64,000 nt of DNA from Persicaria tinctoria (GCA_037127255.1 JBANSL010000001.1:33568001-33632000); one strand, 5' to 3'. Shown: positions 42,882-55,019, numbered from the stretch's first letter. Numbers and translations are program-made. Notes: generated from the letters alone by a model not told the origin.

Positions 42882-45836
42882 TGTAACGGCCCGAGATTAT
42901 GATTCCCGAGTTACGTTTCGAGGGATGAAACCCCTCGTTAGGACCTTGCGCCCCGAGTACAGGTTGAAGGTTTTAAAGCCTAATTTAAATGTTTTCAAAG
43001 TGGGATTTCATACCCAAATGCGAAGGGACCGTTGGAATCCCCGGGGAAGTCCCCTGTACCTGTCGTAAGTCTAAGCGTGGAAATCAGAAATTACGCGACT
43101 AGCGAAAACAAGTGTAATACAAGAGTGTGCCACGGCAGAGCCGGGTCAAAACGGAGTCTAAAGTGTAAATCCAAAAATATAATCAGAGTCTGGTGAAGTC
43201 TATACCCCAGCGCTCACTCTCCGCCGACAAAATGACCCGCGCAATAAGCAAACAACACCGATAGGATGAACATAAATAATACCTAAAAAAATTGATATGG
43301 GGCGGGATCAGATCGATGCCCACTTAACTCTGCATCCCAACCATAAGCACACATATACGCTATACCTAATAAAGATGCTTCTAGATGCATGGCGGAATAT
43401 TAACACACTAACATGCATCCTAAGATCAAGTACATAATAATAATAAGGCCTTAGCACAGAATACCAAGTGGTATATCCCTCTCCTACCTCCACCCCTTCC
43501 GATAGGTGGAGACTGGCCAGCTCGTGAATGCATTCATTCGTAATAGGGCGGCACGCATGCCTAACCCGCTCCACAATAAAGCCCGAAGGCATCTCATAAT
43601 ATAAAGAAAGTGCATGACTCGATTGACTCAGGGTACCCGATGAGGCTGGGCTACCCTATGACCCTAGCAATGACTCTAGTTACTTCACAGATAACGGCCG
43701 TTCTGTTTACATACGCATAAATAAATGGGATGCTCAACGTAGATGCAACCTAGCATGGTACTACATGGCATGCTGATCATGAATGCAACACCTAGTATAT
43801 CATGCACCTAAAGCAGGGAATAACTCTATTCAATCTGAGTAAGCTCCGAAGAGACTTACCTGGTATCGCAGAACAGCAAAACGACAATCAACCAGGCAAT
43901 ATGAAATCCGACACGTCACATACGGTCACCTAACAAGTATAAGCACATCAATGAGTCTACCTCTAAGGCACACAAAGCATAGAATTATCACACACACATC
44001 TTCACAACTTAACATAATAACCGTCACATCGTCATTTTCATAACATCAACCTTATCTCGTAATCTATCATCTCAATATCTTACAACCATACTCAATATAA
44101 TTCTCAACTTAAGATAATTCCAATTCATACTTAACCAATTTGCATGCTATCATTTCGCAATCTTACTTAGCATATAATTGCACATCTTCAACATAATCAT
44201 ATAACATTTAACCACAATTAATAAAACACCACAATATTATATCTTAAATCTCAAAACAACATTTTATATTTTACTCTCAATAATATTACATAATATTTCT
44301 AACACCATTTTCTCTTAAACACTTTTATAAAATATTTTCTAATTCCTTAAAATCCCAATCATTTTCATTAAAACAAAACATCCCCTTTTAGATTACCAAA
44401 ACTCACCCTTATTTTGTAAAAATCCCCAAAACCGACCCCCATCTTCCTGAAATTACCAAAACAACCCACTCCTTTTATTAAATCCCAAAATCGAGTTTAA
44501 TGGTAGAAATTAGGTCCAACACTAATCCTCCTTTAAATGAAAGATTCAGCCCACAAAATAGGCCCAAAACCACACATCGCATTTCTAGAACCCAAAAATC
44601 TGACCCAGCAACAATAGGCCCAAAAGCAATTTGATCTTGTTAAAAAAATTAGGCCCACTAAACCCATCCATTTCTTCCTTTCATAAAAGTAACGAAGCTT
44701 TGGTTTTTAAAAACAAAAGAAAGGGCCCAGGGAGGATGTGGCGGCTGAGGTGGCAATTAAAAGGAGGGGGTCCCACATTCCTTTCTTCTTCCCCCATCTG
44801 TTCGAAAGCAACAGGAGACAAAGTCTCCATTTTCTTTTGCCCCAAAATCAACAGGAAGGAAGAGGAAAGGGGATCATCCGGCGGCGGTGCTCCACCTCCG
44901 GCCACCCGGTCTCGGCGACCACCCCGACACACACGCACGAGACAAGAAGGGAAAGGAAGGAGAAAGAGGGGGCTCACCGAGGGGCTTCGAAGCTTCGTCG
45001 GAGTTCGTCGGGATTGCGATGGGCTCGCCGGAGTCGGAATCACGCAGCTCGGCCTAGGGAGGGAGCAAGGGGAGTTAAAGATGGAAGCTTTTGGGCTGTT
45101 AAGGGTGAAATAGGAGAGGACGAGAGGAATCGAGGCTTACCGAGGTGAGGACGGAAAACAGGGCGCAAGGAGGACGACGAGGGCGGCGCTCCGGCTGCTC
45201 CTGGTGGCTGCTGGTGGTAGACGCCGGGAAGGCTGGTGGGGAGACGGTGGTGCAGGCGACGGAGGTGTGGTGGTGGAGGTGGTGAGGTGTGGCGGCAATG
45301 GAGGTTGAAGGGAACTAGCTCTCGGCGATTCCTCCGAGGGGGAAAGAAAGAGCTCTCTTTGGTTTGGTATTTGTGTGGAAGGATGTGTTCAATATTCAGA
45401 ATTTATGGACACATTTTTGGGTTTACTTGGCTGCACCCATTGGACAAAGCATGGGAAGCTCATTTTCCATTCTTGGTAAGTCAAAGTAGGTAAGAAAAAG
45501 GTATATGTGTGTGTTGGTTTAATTAGGCTTACCAAGTAGGTAAGAAAAAGGTGTATGTGTGTGTTGGTTTAATTAGGGAATGAATGAAAGAAGTGGGAAA
45601 TTTAAAATTAATCTCAATTTGAGGGATCCAATGTTGAATTTGGATAAGGATGTGAGAAAGATGACGGAATTGAGGTCTCAAGTCGGGAATTTAAATTTCC
45701 GCCGATTGTTTATTCAATCCCGAAACGAAAGACAGATTCGATCTATAAATTTAAAAATTTGGGTCGGAATTTATTTTAAATTCATTTTGATTTTCTTTTT
45801 CCAAAAATTAATATTTTAAAAATCCGAGCCTTTACA
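42882..45836 (+). mobile_element. Probable solo LTR of a TGTAACGGCCC family (2.95 kb)
   Basis: The start TGTAACGGCCC matches 62302, and the end is TTACA at 45836, giving the expected TG..CA termini. The interior holds no domain; frames of 136-160 codons near 44.7-45.1 kb lie in GC-rich, purine-rich DNA and look like chance. No primer site follows the right end and the flanks (GCTAA and TAAAG) do not match, so the copy is a solo LTR formed by recombination, or its ends are slightly misplaced. Strand is only the sense of TG..CA. Confidence 0.6.
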
Positions 45837-46300
45837 TAAAGGTATAAAATTCTAATTTTTTTTTGGTAGAAAAGGTATAAAATTCTATAAATGTGCCCCA
45901 CATATATACTTATAATACCCACCACAATTTTATTCTGACCAAATCACCACCCTACATTACTAAAGCTGACCCAACTTTTTAAGTTTTGCCATATTGGCAC
46001 CCTAAACCATTATAATAATCGATGAATACTTATTTAATTAAATCTTAGATGGTATCTTGATGTTAACCGAATGACTCTTAACAAATCGATTGCAATTTTA
46101 ATTATATATGTTGTGTGTATGTATATATTAAAATTATTATTAGTATTATCATCATTTATATTTTAATATATGTTCATCTCATGTTTTCTTCTTATTATCA
46201 CCAATTCAGTAGCTTAATACATTTCGAAATTTGAGTACATAAAATTTCAACTTTGATATTTGAAATTTGAACAAAAAAGGTAGAGTTGTCTTGTAGTTTG
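45837..46300 (+). promoter_or_regulatory. Upstream region of the intact coiled-coil gene
   Basis: AAATCACCACCCTACATTAC, TAAAGCTGACCC and GGCACCCTAAACCATTATAA match 38157-38260. The stretch ends with GAAATTTGAACAAAAAAGG and TTGTCTTGTAGTTTG, as in the broken copy. Confidence 0.6.
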
Positions 46301-46306
46301 TCTGCC

Positions 46307-46313
46307 TATAAAT
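46307..46313 (+). promoter_or_regulatory. TATA box
   Basis: TATAAAT 112 bases before the ATG; equivalent to 38672. Confidence 0.7.
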
Positions 46314-46418
46314 ACACTGAGTATTGTATGACATAACTCATCCTTTCTTTTCCAACTTCTACGTCTACAAACGAATTTGTTCACTATTTACTTCCAAATA
46401 CATACTATCCTCACTCAA

Positions 46419-46739
46419 ATGTCGCGTACATATAGCGAGCCATGGTTCGATCCAGAGGACAAGTATCAACTCAAGCGATTTCACAAAGAGGAGTTTGAAG
46501 AGCATTTATATGATGGAAGCCACGAAGCCATGGACATTCTTCGTCGTAGGATCTCAACTTTGCGTGATAAAAAACACCGATTGCAGAGGGAGATTCCGCA
46601 ACTAGAGCATCAAGTTGTTTCTGGGGACAAACGTATTGAAGAGCTGACGGAAAAAATGTCGGAGCTAGCGATGGAGAACCACAAGTTGCGATTGAAGATA
46701 GCGAAGATAGGGAAGATTATTGACGGGAGCATGGACTAA
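46419..46739 (+). CDS. Coiled-coil protein, intact copy (106 aa)
   Basis: The product starts MSRTYSEPWFDPEDKYQLKR. Its first half is charged and conserved with the copy at 38778 (YDGSHEAMDILRRRISTLRD). Its second half has heptads of Leu, Ile and Val consistent with a coiled coil (LEHQVVSGDKRIEELTEKMS, ENHKLRLKIAKIGKIID). The start is chosen because homology to the paralog begins there; an upstream in-frame ATG at 46377 lies in the leader. No signal peptide or membrane segment is seen. I do not recognise the family; dimerisation through the coiled coil is inference. Confidence 0.72.
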   Translation: MSRTYSEPWFDPEDKYQLKRFHKEEFEEHLYDGSHEAMDILRRRISTLRDKKHRLQREIPQLEHQVVSGDKRIEELTEKMSELAMENHKLRLKIAKIGKIIDGSMD

Positions 46740-48153
46740 TATGTTTGTTATTGGTGGGTTGTTATGTTCCGAGTATCTTTCATTTCACATCGTATTTGAC
46801 CTGTTGTTGTTTTATTTTGGCATATGGTTTTCAGGTTGGAGTTTTATTTTATGTGTTGTCTTTGGTGTAATATTGTCATTTTAATTAATCAACGAATGTT
46901 AACTTTTAAACAAAAAATAAGTTTTGGGTTACATATAGTTAGCCTTATTTTTTCCGTTTTCATGTTGTTGCGCGGTAAACCAATTTCATAATATATTTCT
47001 ACATGTAATTGTGTTCCGTTGTGTGTTTTAATTATATGTACGTATTAATATTAATATTAATAATCACCTTATCAAAAAAATTTAAGTTAAATAAATCAAC
47101 AATTAAATGTAATAAATAAAAAAGTGTAAAGTGAAAACCAAACATATTATAAACGTCCATGGTCTTACACTCTTACTCTCGTATGTACATACATATTATA
47201 AACCTCAATTAATAAATACTCTCAATTGTCTATTCCACCACAGGGTGAATGCGCAGGCCGCAGATCAAAAACCAATTTCCTATAAAGCTGCATGTCCTAG
47301 CGGCTGAAGATGAAGATATTGATTTGATACCTATATATTTTTAAGATAAAACCAAAATTAAAAAAACATTGATATAATATTTTAACTATCATATACAGTA
47401 TATGTATATTATATAAAACCAAATCATACTCCTATATATTTGTATAATATGTTTAAAAAAACATTGATATATTTATCATTACATATGTCCCCTATATCCA
47501 TATAAAAAAAATATTTTAATATAAAGGGTATAAGGCTGACTTCTCATCTTCTCATTAGGGGTGTGTTTGGATTCCAAAGTGTTTATGTTTATAATGTACT
47601 TATAAACATAAACACATTGAAAATGTTTGTTTAATTAGCTAAATTTTTATGTATTTCAAATAATGTGAATTTAAACTAAAATATTGCATATATTGTATAA
47701 ATCACTACATGCATATGAATATATGGTACGTAATTGATGATTATTTTACATAAGTTTCCTTACTAAAGTACGTGATTACCCAAAAGTCCCGAACGAACAT
47801 GATTCAACAAATTCAACCCAAACAATTAAAAGTATGAAACAAATATGAATTTCAATTTGATCCACCCCGATTCTGACCGATACCCGCCCAATATGAATTT
47901 CAATTTGATCCAACCGATTCTGACCGAAACCCGCCCAAAATCAATTTCAATTTGACCGAATCCGACCCGAACCGACCAAGCGCAACTCAGAAATTTTGAC
48001 CGAGTTGACCCAACTCATCAGTCAGGACCGGACCGGATAACCCGAATTGCTTTCTGTAGAGTCTAGTGGCACAATACAACCGTTAAGTTGTAATTTTAGG
48101 GTTTCTTTAAATATGTAAGTTTGTTGACTTTGTTCATCAGATCAATGACATTG
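46740..48153. other. AT-rich spacer
   Basis: No coding signal. At 47860-47990 there are repeated TTTCAATTTGA(T/C)C(C/G)(A/G) and CCGA-rich stretches of low complexity. TTTCAATTTGACCGAATCCG recurs at 55722 and 58679 within the tandem array. Confidence 0.55.
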
Positions 48154-48158
48154 AGAAT

Positions 48159-48523
48159 TGTGATGCATAAAATCTGCATCATAGTTGATCGATCTTGATC
48201 ATGCTCTCAATCCGAGCCCTAGCCTGCAAACAAGAACGAACGAGGTCGGGGCGGGGCTTGTCTCCCCCGTAGGACCCTCCGACGCTCAAGTCAGTCCTCC
48301 TCAATATGAATTCATCTCCTCTTATTTATACTAGTCGAGTATTAAATAAAATAAACCGTTACCGTTACCGTATTTAAATATGTCGAGGCTTTAATGCACG
48401 AAACCGTTTCCGCATTGATGCTGGTCAACGCCGTATTGAATGTTCGGATTTATTGATTAAGATTCCGCTTGGTAAAAGACCGGAACGCCCTTATGCTATG
48501 ATGATGTGATTTTCCCTATCTCA
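48159..48523 (-). repeat. 3' LTR of the small element
   Basis: TGTGATGCATAAAATC to CCCTATCTCA. Confidence 0.95.
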
Positions 48524-48640
48524 ATTGCCCCTCGGGTTTCTTCTTCATGTCTCGATGATGAAGGAAGCCGAAAAAATACACGGCGAAGTTTTTCGAGTGA
48601 ATGATGATGGTAGTCGCTTGACCCGTAGTTGGCTATTGGC

Positions 48641-49085
48641 CATAAGTGGCGATTTCATTGGTCTTAAGTGGCGATTTCATTGGCCTTAAGTGGCGAATCG
48701 GAGTGGTCGTGAGTGGCGATTTCGTTGGCCTTAAGTGGCGAATCGGAGTGGCCGTAAGTGGCGATTTAGTTGGCCTTAAGTGGCGAATCTGAGTGGCCGT
48801 AAGTGGCGATTTCGTTGGCCTTAAGTGGCGAATCGGAGTGGCCGTAAGTGGCGATTTCGTTGGCCTTAAGTGGCAAATCGGAGTGGCCGTAAGTGGCGAG
48901 TTCGTTGGCCTTAAGTGGCGAATCGGATTGGCCGTAAGTGGCGATTTCGTTGGCCTTAAGTGGCGAGTCTTCTGCCTTAACTGGCATTTGCTTGGCCATA
49001 AGTGGCGAGTCTTCTACCTTAACTGACATTTTCTTGACCATAAGTGGCGAGTCTTCTGCCTCAACTAGCATTTGCTTGGCCATAA
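48641..49085 (-). repeat. 45-bp minisatellite inside the small LTR element
   Basis: Alternating units AAGTGGCGAATCGGAGTGGC and AAGTGGCGATTTCGTTGGCC give a 45-base higher period. The minus strand stays open for 105 codons (48766-49083) with a 15-residue period (SDSPLKANEIATYGH), and the plus strand is open too. The open frames follow from a repeat length divisible by three. Confidence 0.92.
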
Positions 49086-50609
49086 TTTGCTATTAATTTT
49101 TCTCTTGGCTCAGTCATGCGTGAGTCGGCCGTTGGCGTCTCAACTCTCAACCATGTAGGATAACCTCAATTATTTTGGGTTTGTTGCATCTGGTGTTGCT
49201 TCATATCCCTAGATTGTCCACGAAGACTGAATCATGCCCTAGTGCCGATCGATTGTTACCTATGTAAGAACCCAAAAAGAGCAACACACTAGACCAAAAG
49301 AGGGTGGGAGATGTCCCACTGTCCAAGCTATGAGAACGAGGGAAAAGTGACCATGATCTCTTAAGTATGTCAAAGTTAATGAAATAAGTGTACATATTAG
49401 TGCAATCAAAGTTCACCTATGCAAAATAAAATCACCTTGCAGTTTACACCATTATTTAAATAAAGAAAGAAGGTACGTCACAATTTTGGGCATTATGTCG
49501 ATCAACATGAATAAGTAGAGCAGATAATTCAACTCATTCAAACATTCTAAAATAACTTTGGGCATAAATTTAGTTGATTATGCACTTCACGAACAAAACA
49601 CAAAAGAGGGCAACATATAAAGCATGCATGTAATCAAACCATTTCTTATCAATCACGCGTGTTGGCTCTATGCCTTTCAATAATCTAGTAGAAACAAACA
49701 ATCTCAAAGTTCAAGCATATGTACGTGATTCTCCGAATGCAAAGACCAAATCGGTGAAAGATGGGAGCATTACACAATATAGAAGAATAAAGATGTTACG
49801 CTCATGCTTGAGAAGCCAAGGCAATTAAGGCTGGTGTGATGAAAATGGTTACCTGATCTGCCGGCACCGATACGTTGGTCTTCCTAGTGGCATCTTGCCT
49901 TCTGGAAGTTAGGCCTCTTCTTTTTTTTTCCTTTTTTTGTAATAATCTTACATGTATAGGCCAAGTTGCGATTTCTGAAAAATCTGGGTTAATTTTGTAA
50001 TTGATCCAAATTTAACTAACCCGTCGTCTGCTTCCTCGTAGGGTTTACATAGATCGGCGGCGCGAGAACCTCCAGCGACATCCTTGGCCATTGTCCCGCC
50101 TCCGACCTGGACCTCGACGATGGCGAGGGATCTTTTGGAATGATGCTGCCCGAGAGCGAAAGAATTGGTCGATCCCGGCCTCCCCCAACGATGTCTGTGT
50201 GTTAATCCTGGGTTCAGATCGAGCTTGACTTTCGAAGACACCAAGGTCGTTCTGCAATGGTAACGTGGCTGGGCTGGAGATCCGACACCGACGAAAACCG
50301 CCGCCGCCCTGCCGCCGATGGACGGACAAGGCTGATTGGAGGCGTCACGTATGTAGATCGACGTGCTCCTCATGGTGGCGCATAGCACAAGTTGATCTCC
50401 CATGGCTGATTGCTTTAGTCAACCGTCGATCTCCCTTCGATCTGATGAGGCGCGGTGCCCCTGCCATATGGTCCGAGGCCGGCGGCGCCCTCTCCTAGGG
50501 TTTGTCGGCGAAGGTCGATCATCCACCGCTTCGTCGTCCCCATCAACAACAACGCTTTTTTTTTGCTTCGTAGATTGGGAGATCCGATCTCATGGATTTT
50601 CGATCGAAT
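49086..50609 (-). other. Interior of the small LTR element
   Basis: Mostly AT-rich up to 49900, then GC-rich. Minus-strand frames at 49948-50403 (151 codons) and 50415-50627 (70 codons) have no domain I recognise; the region would be the element leader or a degenerate gag. Confidence 0.45.
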
Positions 50610-50625
50610 TCCCACTGACGGCGCC
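50610..50625 (-). other. Primer binding site of the small LTR element
   Basis: The minus strand reads TGGCGCCGTCAGTGGG three bases from the 5' LTR. This class of site is used by several plant gypsy lineages; the exact tRNA is not assigned. Confidence 0.8.
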
Positions 50626-50628
50626 AAT

Positions 50629-50993
50629 TGTGATGCATAAAATCTGCATCATAGTTGATCGATCTTGATCATGCTCTCAATCCGAGCCCTAGCCTGCAAA
50701 CAAGAACGAACGAGGTCGGGGCGGGGCTTGTCTCCCCCGTAGGACCCTCCGACGCTCAAGTCAGTCCTCCTCAATATGAATTCATCTCCTCTTATTTATA
50801 CTAGTCGAGTATTAAATAAAATAAACCGTTACCGTTACCGTATTTAAATATGTCGAGGCTTTTATGCACGAAACCGTTTCCGCATTGATGTTGGTCAACG
50901 CTGTATTGAATGTTCGGATTTATTGATTAAGATTCCGCTTGGTAAAAGACCGGAACACCCTTATGCTATGATGATGTGATTTTCCCTATCTCA
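50629..50993 (-). repeat. 5' LTR of the small element
   Basis: 365 bases, four differences from the other LTR. Confidence 0.95.
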
Positions 50994-51001
50994 AGAATAA
51001 T

Positions 51002-51287
51002 TAGGGCTGTTATATGAACTGAACAGCTCGAGCTCGGCTCGAAAAAGCTCGACTCGAGCTCGTTCACTTACTTAAACAAGCCAACTTGAACAAAATTTTA
51101 TATTGAGGAGGACTGACTTGAGCGTCGAATTCTATGGAATTTCTAAAATTTCCTTTAAGTTAACATGTTATAACCAAGTAGAACTACTTAAAGCTCGAAA
51201 AAAGCTCAGCTTGAGCTCGTTCATTTCCTAAACAAGCCGAGCTTGAACACGCCAAGCTCGGCTCATTCGACTCGAATAACACCCCTA
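51002..51287. mobile_element. hAT-like MITE
   Basis: The ends TAGGGCTGTTAT.. and ..ATAACACCCCTA are inverted repeats continuing into GAGCTCGGC/GCCAAGCTC. TAGGG-type termini and 286-bp length fit hAT-derived MITEs. The 8 bases on either side do not match well. It abuts the target duplication of the small LTR element. Confidence 0.6.
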
Positions 51288-51543
51288 AACATTAATGGTG
51301 TACACACTCCTCTCTTCCAACAAGATTACGGAGCATATCTTCAAATAATATACATAATAATAGATATGTATATTAATTCCGGATATATTTATCCATTTTA
51401 AGCGCACTCAATCACCCTAGCTATAGGCTAATCTTGATTGCAAATGAACAAAACCCATTGGGATATCAAAACTGCCCAATGAAATTCTTTGATTAGAGGT
51501 AATGATTATTATGGTTTCATGTACACGCCTCCTCCTCAAGGTG

Positions 51544-51550
51544 TATAAAT
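51544..51550 (+). promoter_or_regulatory. TATA box
   Basis: TATAAATTAGGGCA, 94 bases before the ATG; the paralog has the same sequence at 60281, 97 bases before the equivalent ATG. Confidence 0.75.
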
Positions 51551-51637
51551 TAGGGCATCCTATACATTTTTTTTCTCACACTTCAATCTTCTTAACCCAT
51601 TTGTTTTCCACATTCCCGAACTTGTTGGTAAGCTAAG

Positions 51638-52132
51638 ATGGTTAAGAAAGCAAAAGCAACTCCCAAGGCCAAACCCTCTCCGAAAACTCCCGTCTCAACC
51701 TCCTCATCACCGAAGCCGGTAACACCCATATCCGCACAAGGTATGGAGTACTACAATGAGAGTCTCGCTGCTAGACTCTCAACCATGGAGTTCATGACGA
51801 AGGTGTTGTTCCAAAGGGCCATCAACACAGGCCACGGGCCGATTCTGAAGACCTTACTGGCCGGGGACGTGCCCCTGGTGGACCTACTGTGGATGTTCGA
51901 CGCCGAACATTCGAACATCAATGGGCCCGCTCTCAACGCTGATGAATGCAGCGGTACCCCAAACTCGAGGGTGGCCTTGCAGAGGAGACTCATGCTGGAG
52001 AGCTCTCCGACGGCTGCACCCACTCAAACCACGAGGGCTACTACTGCTGGGAGTCCTCCGCCTGTAATTTATTTACCCTCGGCGCCGGCGAGTCCATCCA
52101 AGACGGTGGTCATCGACCTAGACGATGATTGA
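51638..52132 (+). CDS. Unknown-function small protein, member 1 (164 aa)
   Basis: The start MVKKAKATPKAKPSPKTPVS is a basic, Pro/Lys-rich leader reminiscent of nuclear proteins. The core (about residues 40-95: RLSTMEFMTKVLFQRAIN, then LLAGDVPLVDLLWMFDAE) is shared with the frame at 60395. A variable Ser/Pro/Thr-rich segment follows, ending in KTVVIDLDDD, a short acidic tail like SUMO-interacting motifs. No catalytic motif is visible. Promoter, start region and 3' untranslated region are all conserved with the paralog, so both are probably real transcribed genes. Confidence 0.68.
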   Translation: MVKKAKATPKAKPSPKTPVSTSSSPKPVTPISAQGMEYYNESLAARLSTMEFMTKVLFQRAINTGHGPILKTLLAGDVPLVDLLWMFDAEHSNINGPALNADECSGTPNSRVALQRRLMLESSPTAAPTQTTRATTAGSPPPVIYLPSAPASPSKTVVIDLDDD

Positions 52133-52188
52133 TCGGTTTGTTTGAATTCCCGTTGGAGTGGCCAGCCATGCAGTACTTTGTTTTAATT

Positions 52189-52253
52189 CGAGAGGGAGAC
52201 AGCCCCTCGCTATATTGTTATTTTCTTTTTCCGAGGGAGAGACATCCTTCCTC
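52189..52253 (+). promoter_or_regulatory. Two 3'UTR stem-loops
   Basis: The first is CGAGaGGG/CCCCTCG around AGACAG (52189-52209). The second is GAGGGA/TTCCTC around a GAGACATC segment (52233-52253). Both recur after the paralog. Confidence 0.7.
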
Positions 52254-52441
52254 TATGCTTAATTCAGTACTTTGTTTTCCAAATCATCAATGTACTTAGC
52301 TATCGGGATATATATATATTAATGGATGCATGGTGATCAGTTTGATTAATCTCAACCCTATTATACTATATATTGTTTGTCATGCCAAATTAGATAGAAT
52401 TTATGAGGTAAAACATTGTTTGTAACAAAGCTTCGGAATTG

Positions 52442-52615
52442 CATGCAGGCATTGCCAGCGGCTTGCCGATTTATGTCAATCTAGCTAAGAAGTAGAGCTG
52501 TTTATAAGGTGTAAACTGTCCGCGGCTTGCCGATAGGCCTGCTGGCATTGCCAGCGGCATGCCGATTTGCCTGCAGGCATTGCTAGCGGATTGCCGATTT
52601 GCCTGCAAGCTTTGG
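52442..52615 (+). repeat. CTTGCCGATTTGCCTGCAGG minisatellite
   Basis: Four to five units, interrupted by GTAGAGCTGTTTATAAGGTG, the same flank found at 28953 and 55745. Confidence 0.88.
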
Positions 52616-53130
52616 AATAGGGTTTAAATTGTGCTTGTTCGATTTTTGTGAGGGTTTGATTTTAATTATTTCAATCTAATATAAAATATTCAACATGGTT
52701 CAGTTGAGTGACTAATAAATTCAACATTAATTTGACTATTTTATAGTCAAGTGTAACATAAATTTGACCATTTTATAAATAAGTCATATAAAATAACATA
52801 ATTATTTTTTTGTAGATCACAGTCTACATATTTAACATAAATTTGAATATTATATAGAAATTAATGTTTGTCATACTTTTTAAAATGTAAAGTAATTTCT
52901 CGATAAGATTTTGTAAATTGAAAAGTTTTTATGTGGTACTTATTTCCAATAAATGATAGATATTAGCAAAGAAATGGAATGATAAATTATGTAAATTGGA
53001 CAAATAAAAATTCCACTTTACTGCATGTGTTAAAAAAACGTGAATATATATATATATGACCGACTTTTATAATATAAGTGAAATAAACAAAATTATAAAA
53101 AATTATATAGGGAAGTTAAGCATAGCCCTT

Positions 53131-53342
53131 GAGTGTAGGGTTAAGGGTTTGGGGTTTGGGGTTTAGGGTTTGGGGTTTGGGGGTTGGGGTTTAGGGTTTA
53201 GGTTATTTTGAGTGTAGGGTTAAGGGTTTGGGGTTTGGGCCTTTGGGGTTTGGGGTTTAGGGTTTGGGGTTTAGTGTTTGGGGTTTGGGGTTTAGGGTTT
53301 AGGTTTTAGGGTTTAGGGTTTGGGAGTTGGGGTTTAGGGTTT
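53131..53342 (+). repeat. Telomere-like tract 1
   Basis: About 28 units of TTTGGGG and TTTAGGG with irregular interruptions such as GGGTTAAGGG. Confidence 0.93.
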
Positions 53343-53390
53343 GATATTGCAGAATTTATGAACTTACGAACTTATAAAACTTATTAATTT

Positions 53391-53426
53391 ATCAAACTTA
53401 TGAACTTATAAGTTCATAAGTTTGAT
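53391..53426. repeat. Perfect 36-bp palindrome
   Basis: Reads ATCAAACTTATGAACTTA followed by its exact reverse complement, 50 bases after the telomere-like tract. Confidence 0.95.
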
Positions 53427-54399
53427 TTTGCAGAATGTGAATAATTAAGTCTGTCTAAAAGGTGATTGTTGAAGATATATCTTTATAATCACCTCAACAC
53501 ATAAAAAGGTATAAAACCTGAAAATAATAAAGTCCTGTCGTATAAAATTAAGCCCAACATATATATTTATAATTAAGATACAGTTTTTTTGATTTGTATC
53601 CGAAATAATAATAATAATTTATAATATTCATTTGTTATATATATTAGTAACATACGATGTTTATAAAATATGATTTGGTTAGTGTAAAATCTCATCATAT
53701 TTATAACTCTATAATTCAACTGACATTGATATTGAAAATTCAAATGGGTTTTAAAATTATTTAAAAGTTACCTAAGGTTGTAAATAAAATTTCAGTGATT
53801 AGTTAAATTTCAAATTATGTCAAGATTAAAATACAAATTAAAGTAAAAATCTAGCAAAACGTAATCGGGGTAAAAGATCTTGGTATGTGTTGATATATAT
53901 GTACACACAATATGGAAAAATGACATAATACTCTACCTATGGAAAAGAATTGATTGAAAATTACCAACACCCATTGGGCCAACAAAACTGGCCACTGAAA
54001 TCATTTGATTTGATCTAATTATTAACTTTTTTTTTTATGTTGTAATTATACCCAATCAAATCATGAAAAAATACATTGATATTTGGATTATATAACACAC
54101 TTATTTGATTTTGAAATACTTACAAAAATTAGTAACTTATATATAATGACAAAAAATTATTAATTTAATATTCAAATAATCACCATAACCCATATATACT
54201 GAATGTGGAAATTAAAATAACTAATATTGATGTTTTAGTTGGTATATACCCAATTAATTAAGATTCAATGGTATATACCCATTTTCGATTATTGGAGGTA
54301 TTTATAATTATATATTGAATTGCATAGTTAAGGTGTATAGACCAAAAAAAAAAAAGGTCGTCATGTCAAGTTATTGGAAGTTGGCTGGAAAAGAAAGTA

Positions 54400-54566
54400 G
54401 CAGACCTACACGCAGACACCGACATAGGCTTTTTCCCTAAGAAAGAGGGGTCCTTCAAAAAAATTAAAAAATAAACCAATTTTTAGTATTGGTGGAAAAT
54501 ACTTCCCATGGATCAGGATTGTGGGCCGTTAGATTATAGATGTAAACGGACGGTGAAGATGTGAAG
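54400..54566 (+). repeat. Hairpin/GGATCC module copy
   Basis: GCAGACCTACACGCAGACAC, CATAGGC, A-rich stretch, TAGTATTGGTGG, GGATCAGGATTGTGGGCCGT at 54510 and AACGGACGGTGAAGATGTGA. Confidence 0.85.
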
Positions 54567-55019
54567 CTTTAAGAATGTGAATAATTCCCGGAAATTTAAC
54601 ATTAATTTGACTATTTTGTAGTCAAGTGTAACATAAATTTGACTATTTTATAAATAAGTCATATAAAAATATAACATAATTATTTATTTGTAGATCACTG
54701 TCTACATATTTAACATAAATTTGAATATAATATAGTCACATATAATAATAAATTATTGTTTGTCATACTTTTTAAAATGTAAACTAATTTCTCGATCAGA
54801 TTTTGTAAATTGAAAAGTTTTTATGTGGTGCTTATTTCCAATAAATGATAGATATTAGCAAAGAAATGGAATGATAAATTATGTAAATTGGACAAAAAAA
54901 AATTCCACTTTACTGCATGTGTTAAAAAAACGTGAATATATATATATGACCGACTTTTATAATATAAGTGAAATAAACAAAATTATAAAAAATTATATAG
55001 GGAAGTTAAGCCTAGCCCT

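Larger units (their letters stand above)
48159..50993 (-). mobile_element. Small non-autonomous LTR retrotransposon (2.8 kb)
   Basis: LTRs of 365 bases at 48159-48523 and 50629-50993 differ at only four positions. A perfect 5-bp target duplication, AGAAT, lies at 48154-48158 and 50994-50998. A primer site next to the right LTR and a purine tract next to the left one set the minus orientation. The 2.1-kb interior has no gag, protease, RT or integrase. It holds GC-rich leader-like DNA near 50.0-50.6 kb and a minisatellite frame. About 1% LTR divergence makes it the youngest LTR insertion in the window. Confidence 0.93.

Noticed and set aside
44631..45148. 160- and 136-codon frames in GC-rich DNA
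   Set aside because: They overlap on both strands inside the LTR of a repeat family and carry no recognisable domain.
48641..49085. CRISPR-like array
   Set aside because: Adjacent units with no unique spacers, inside a plant LTR element: it is a minisatellite.
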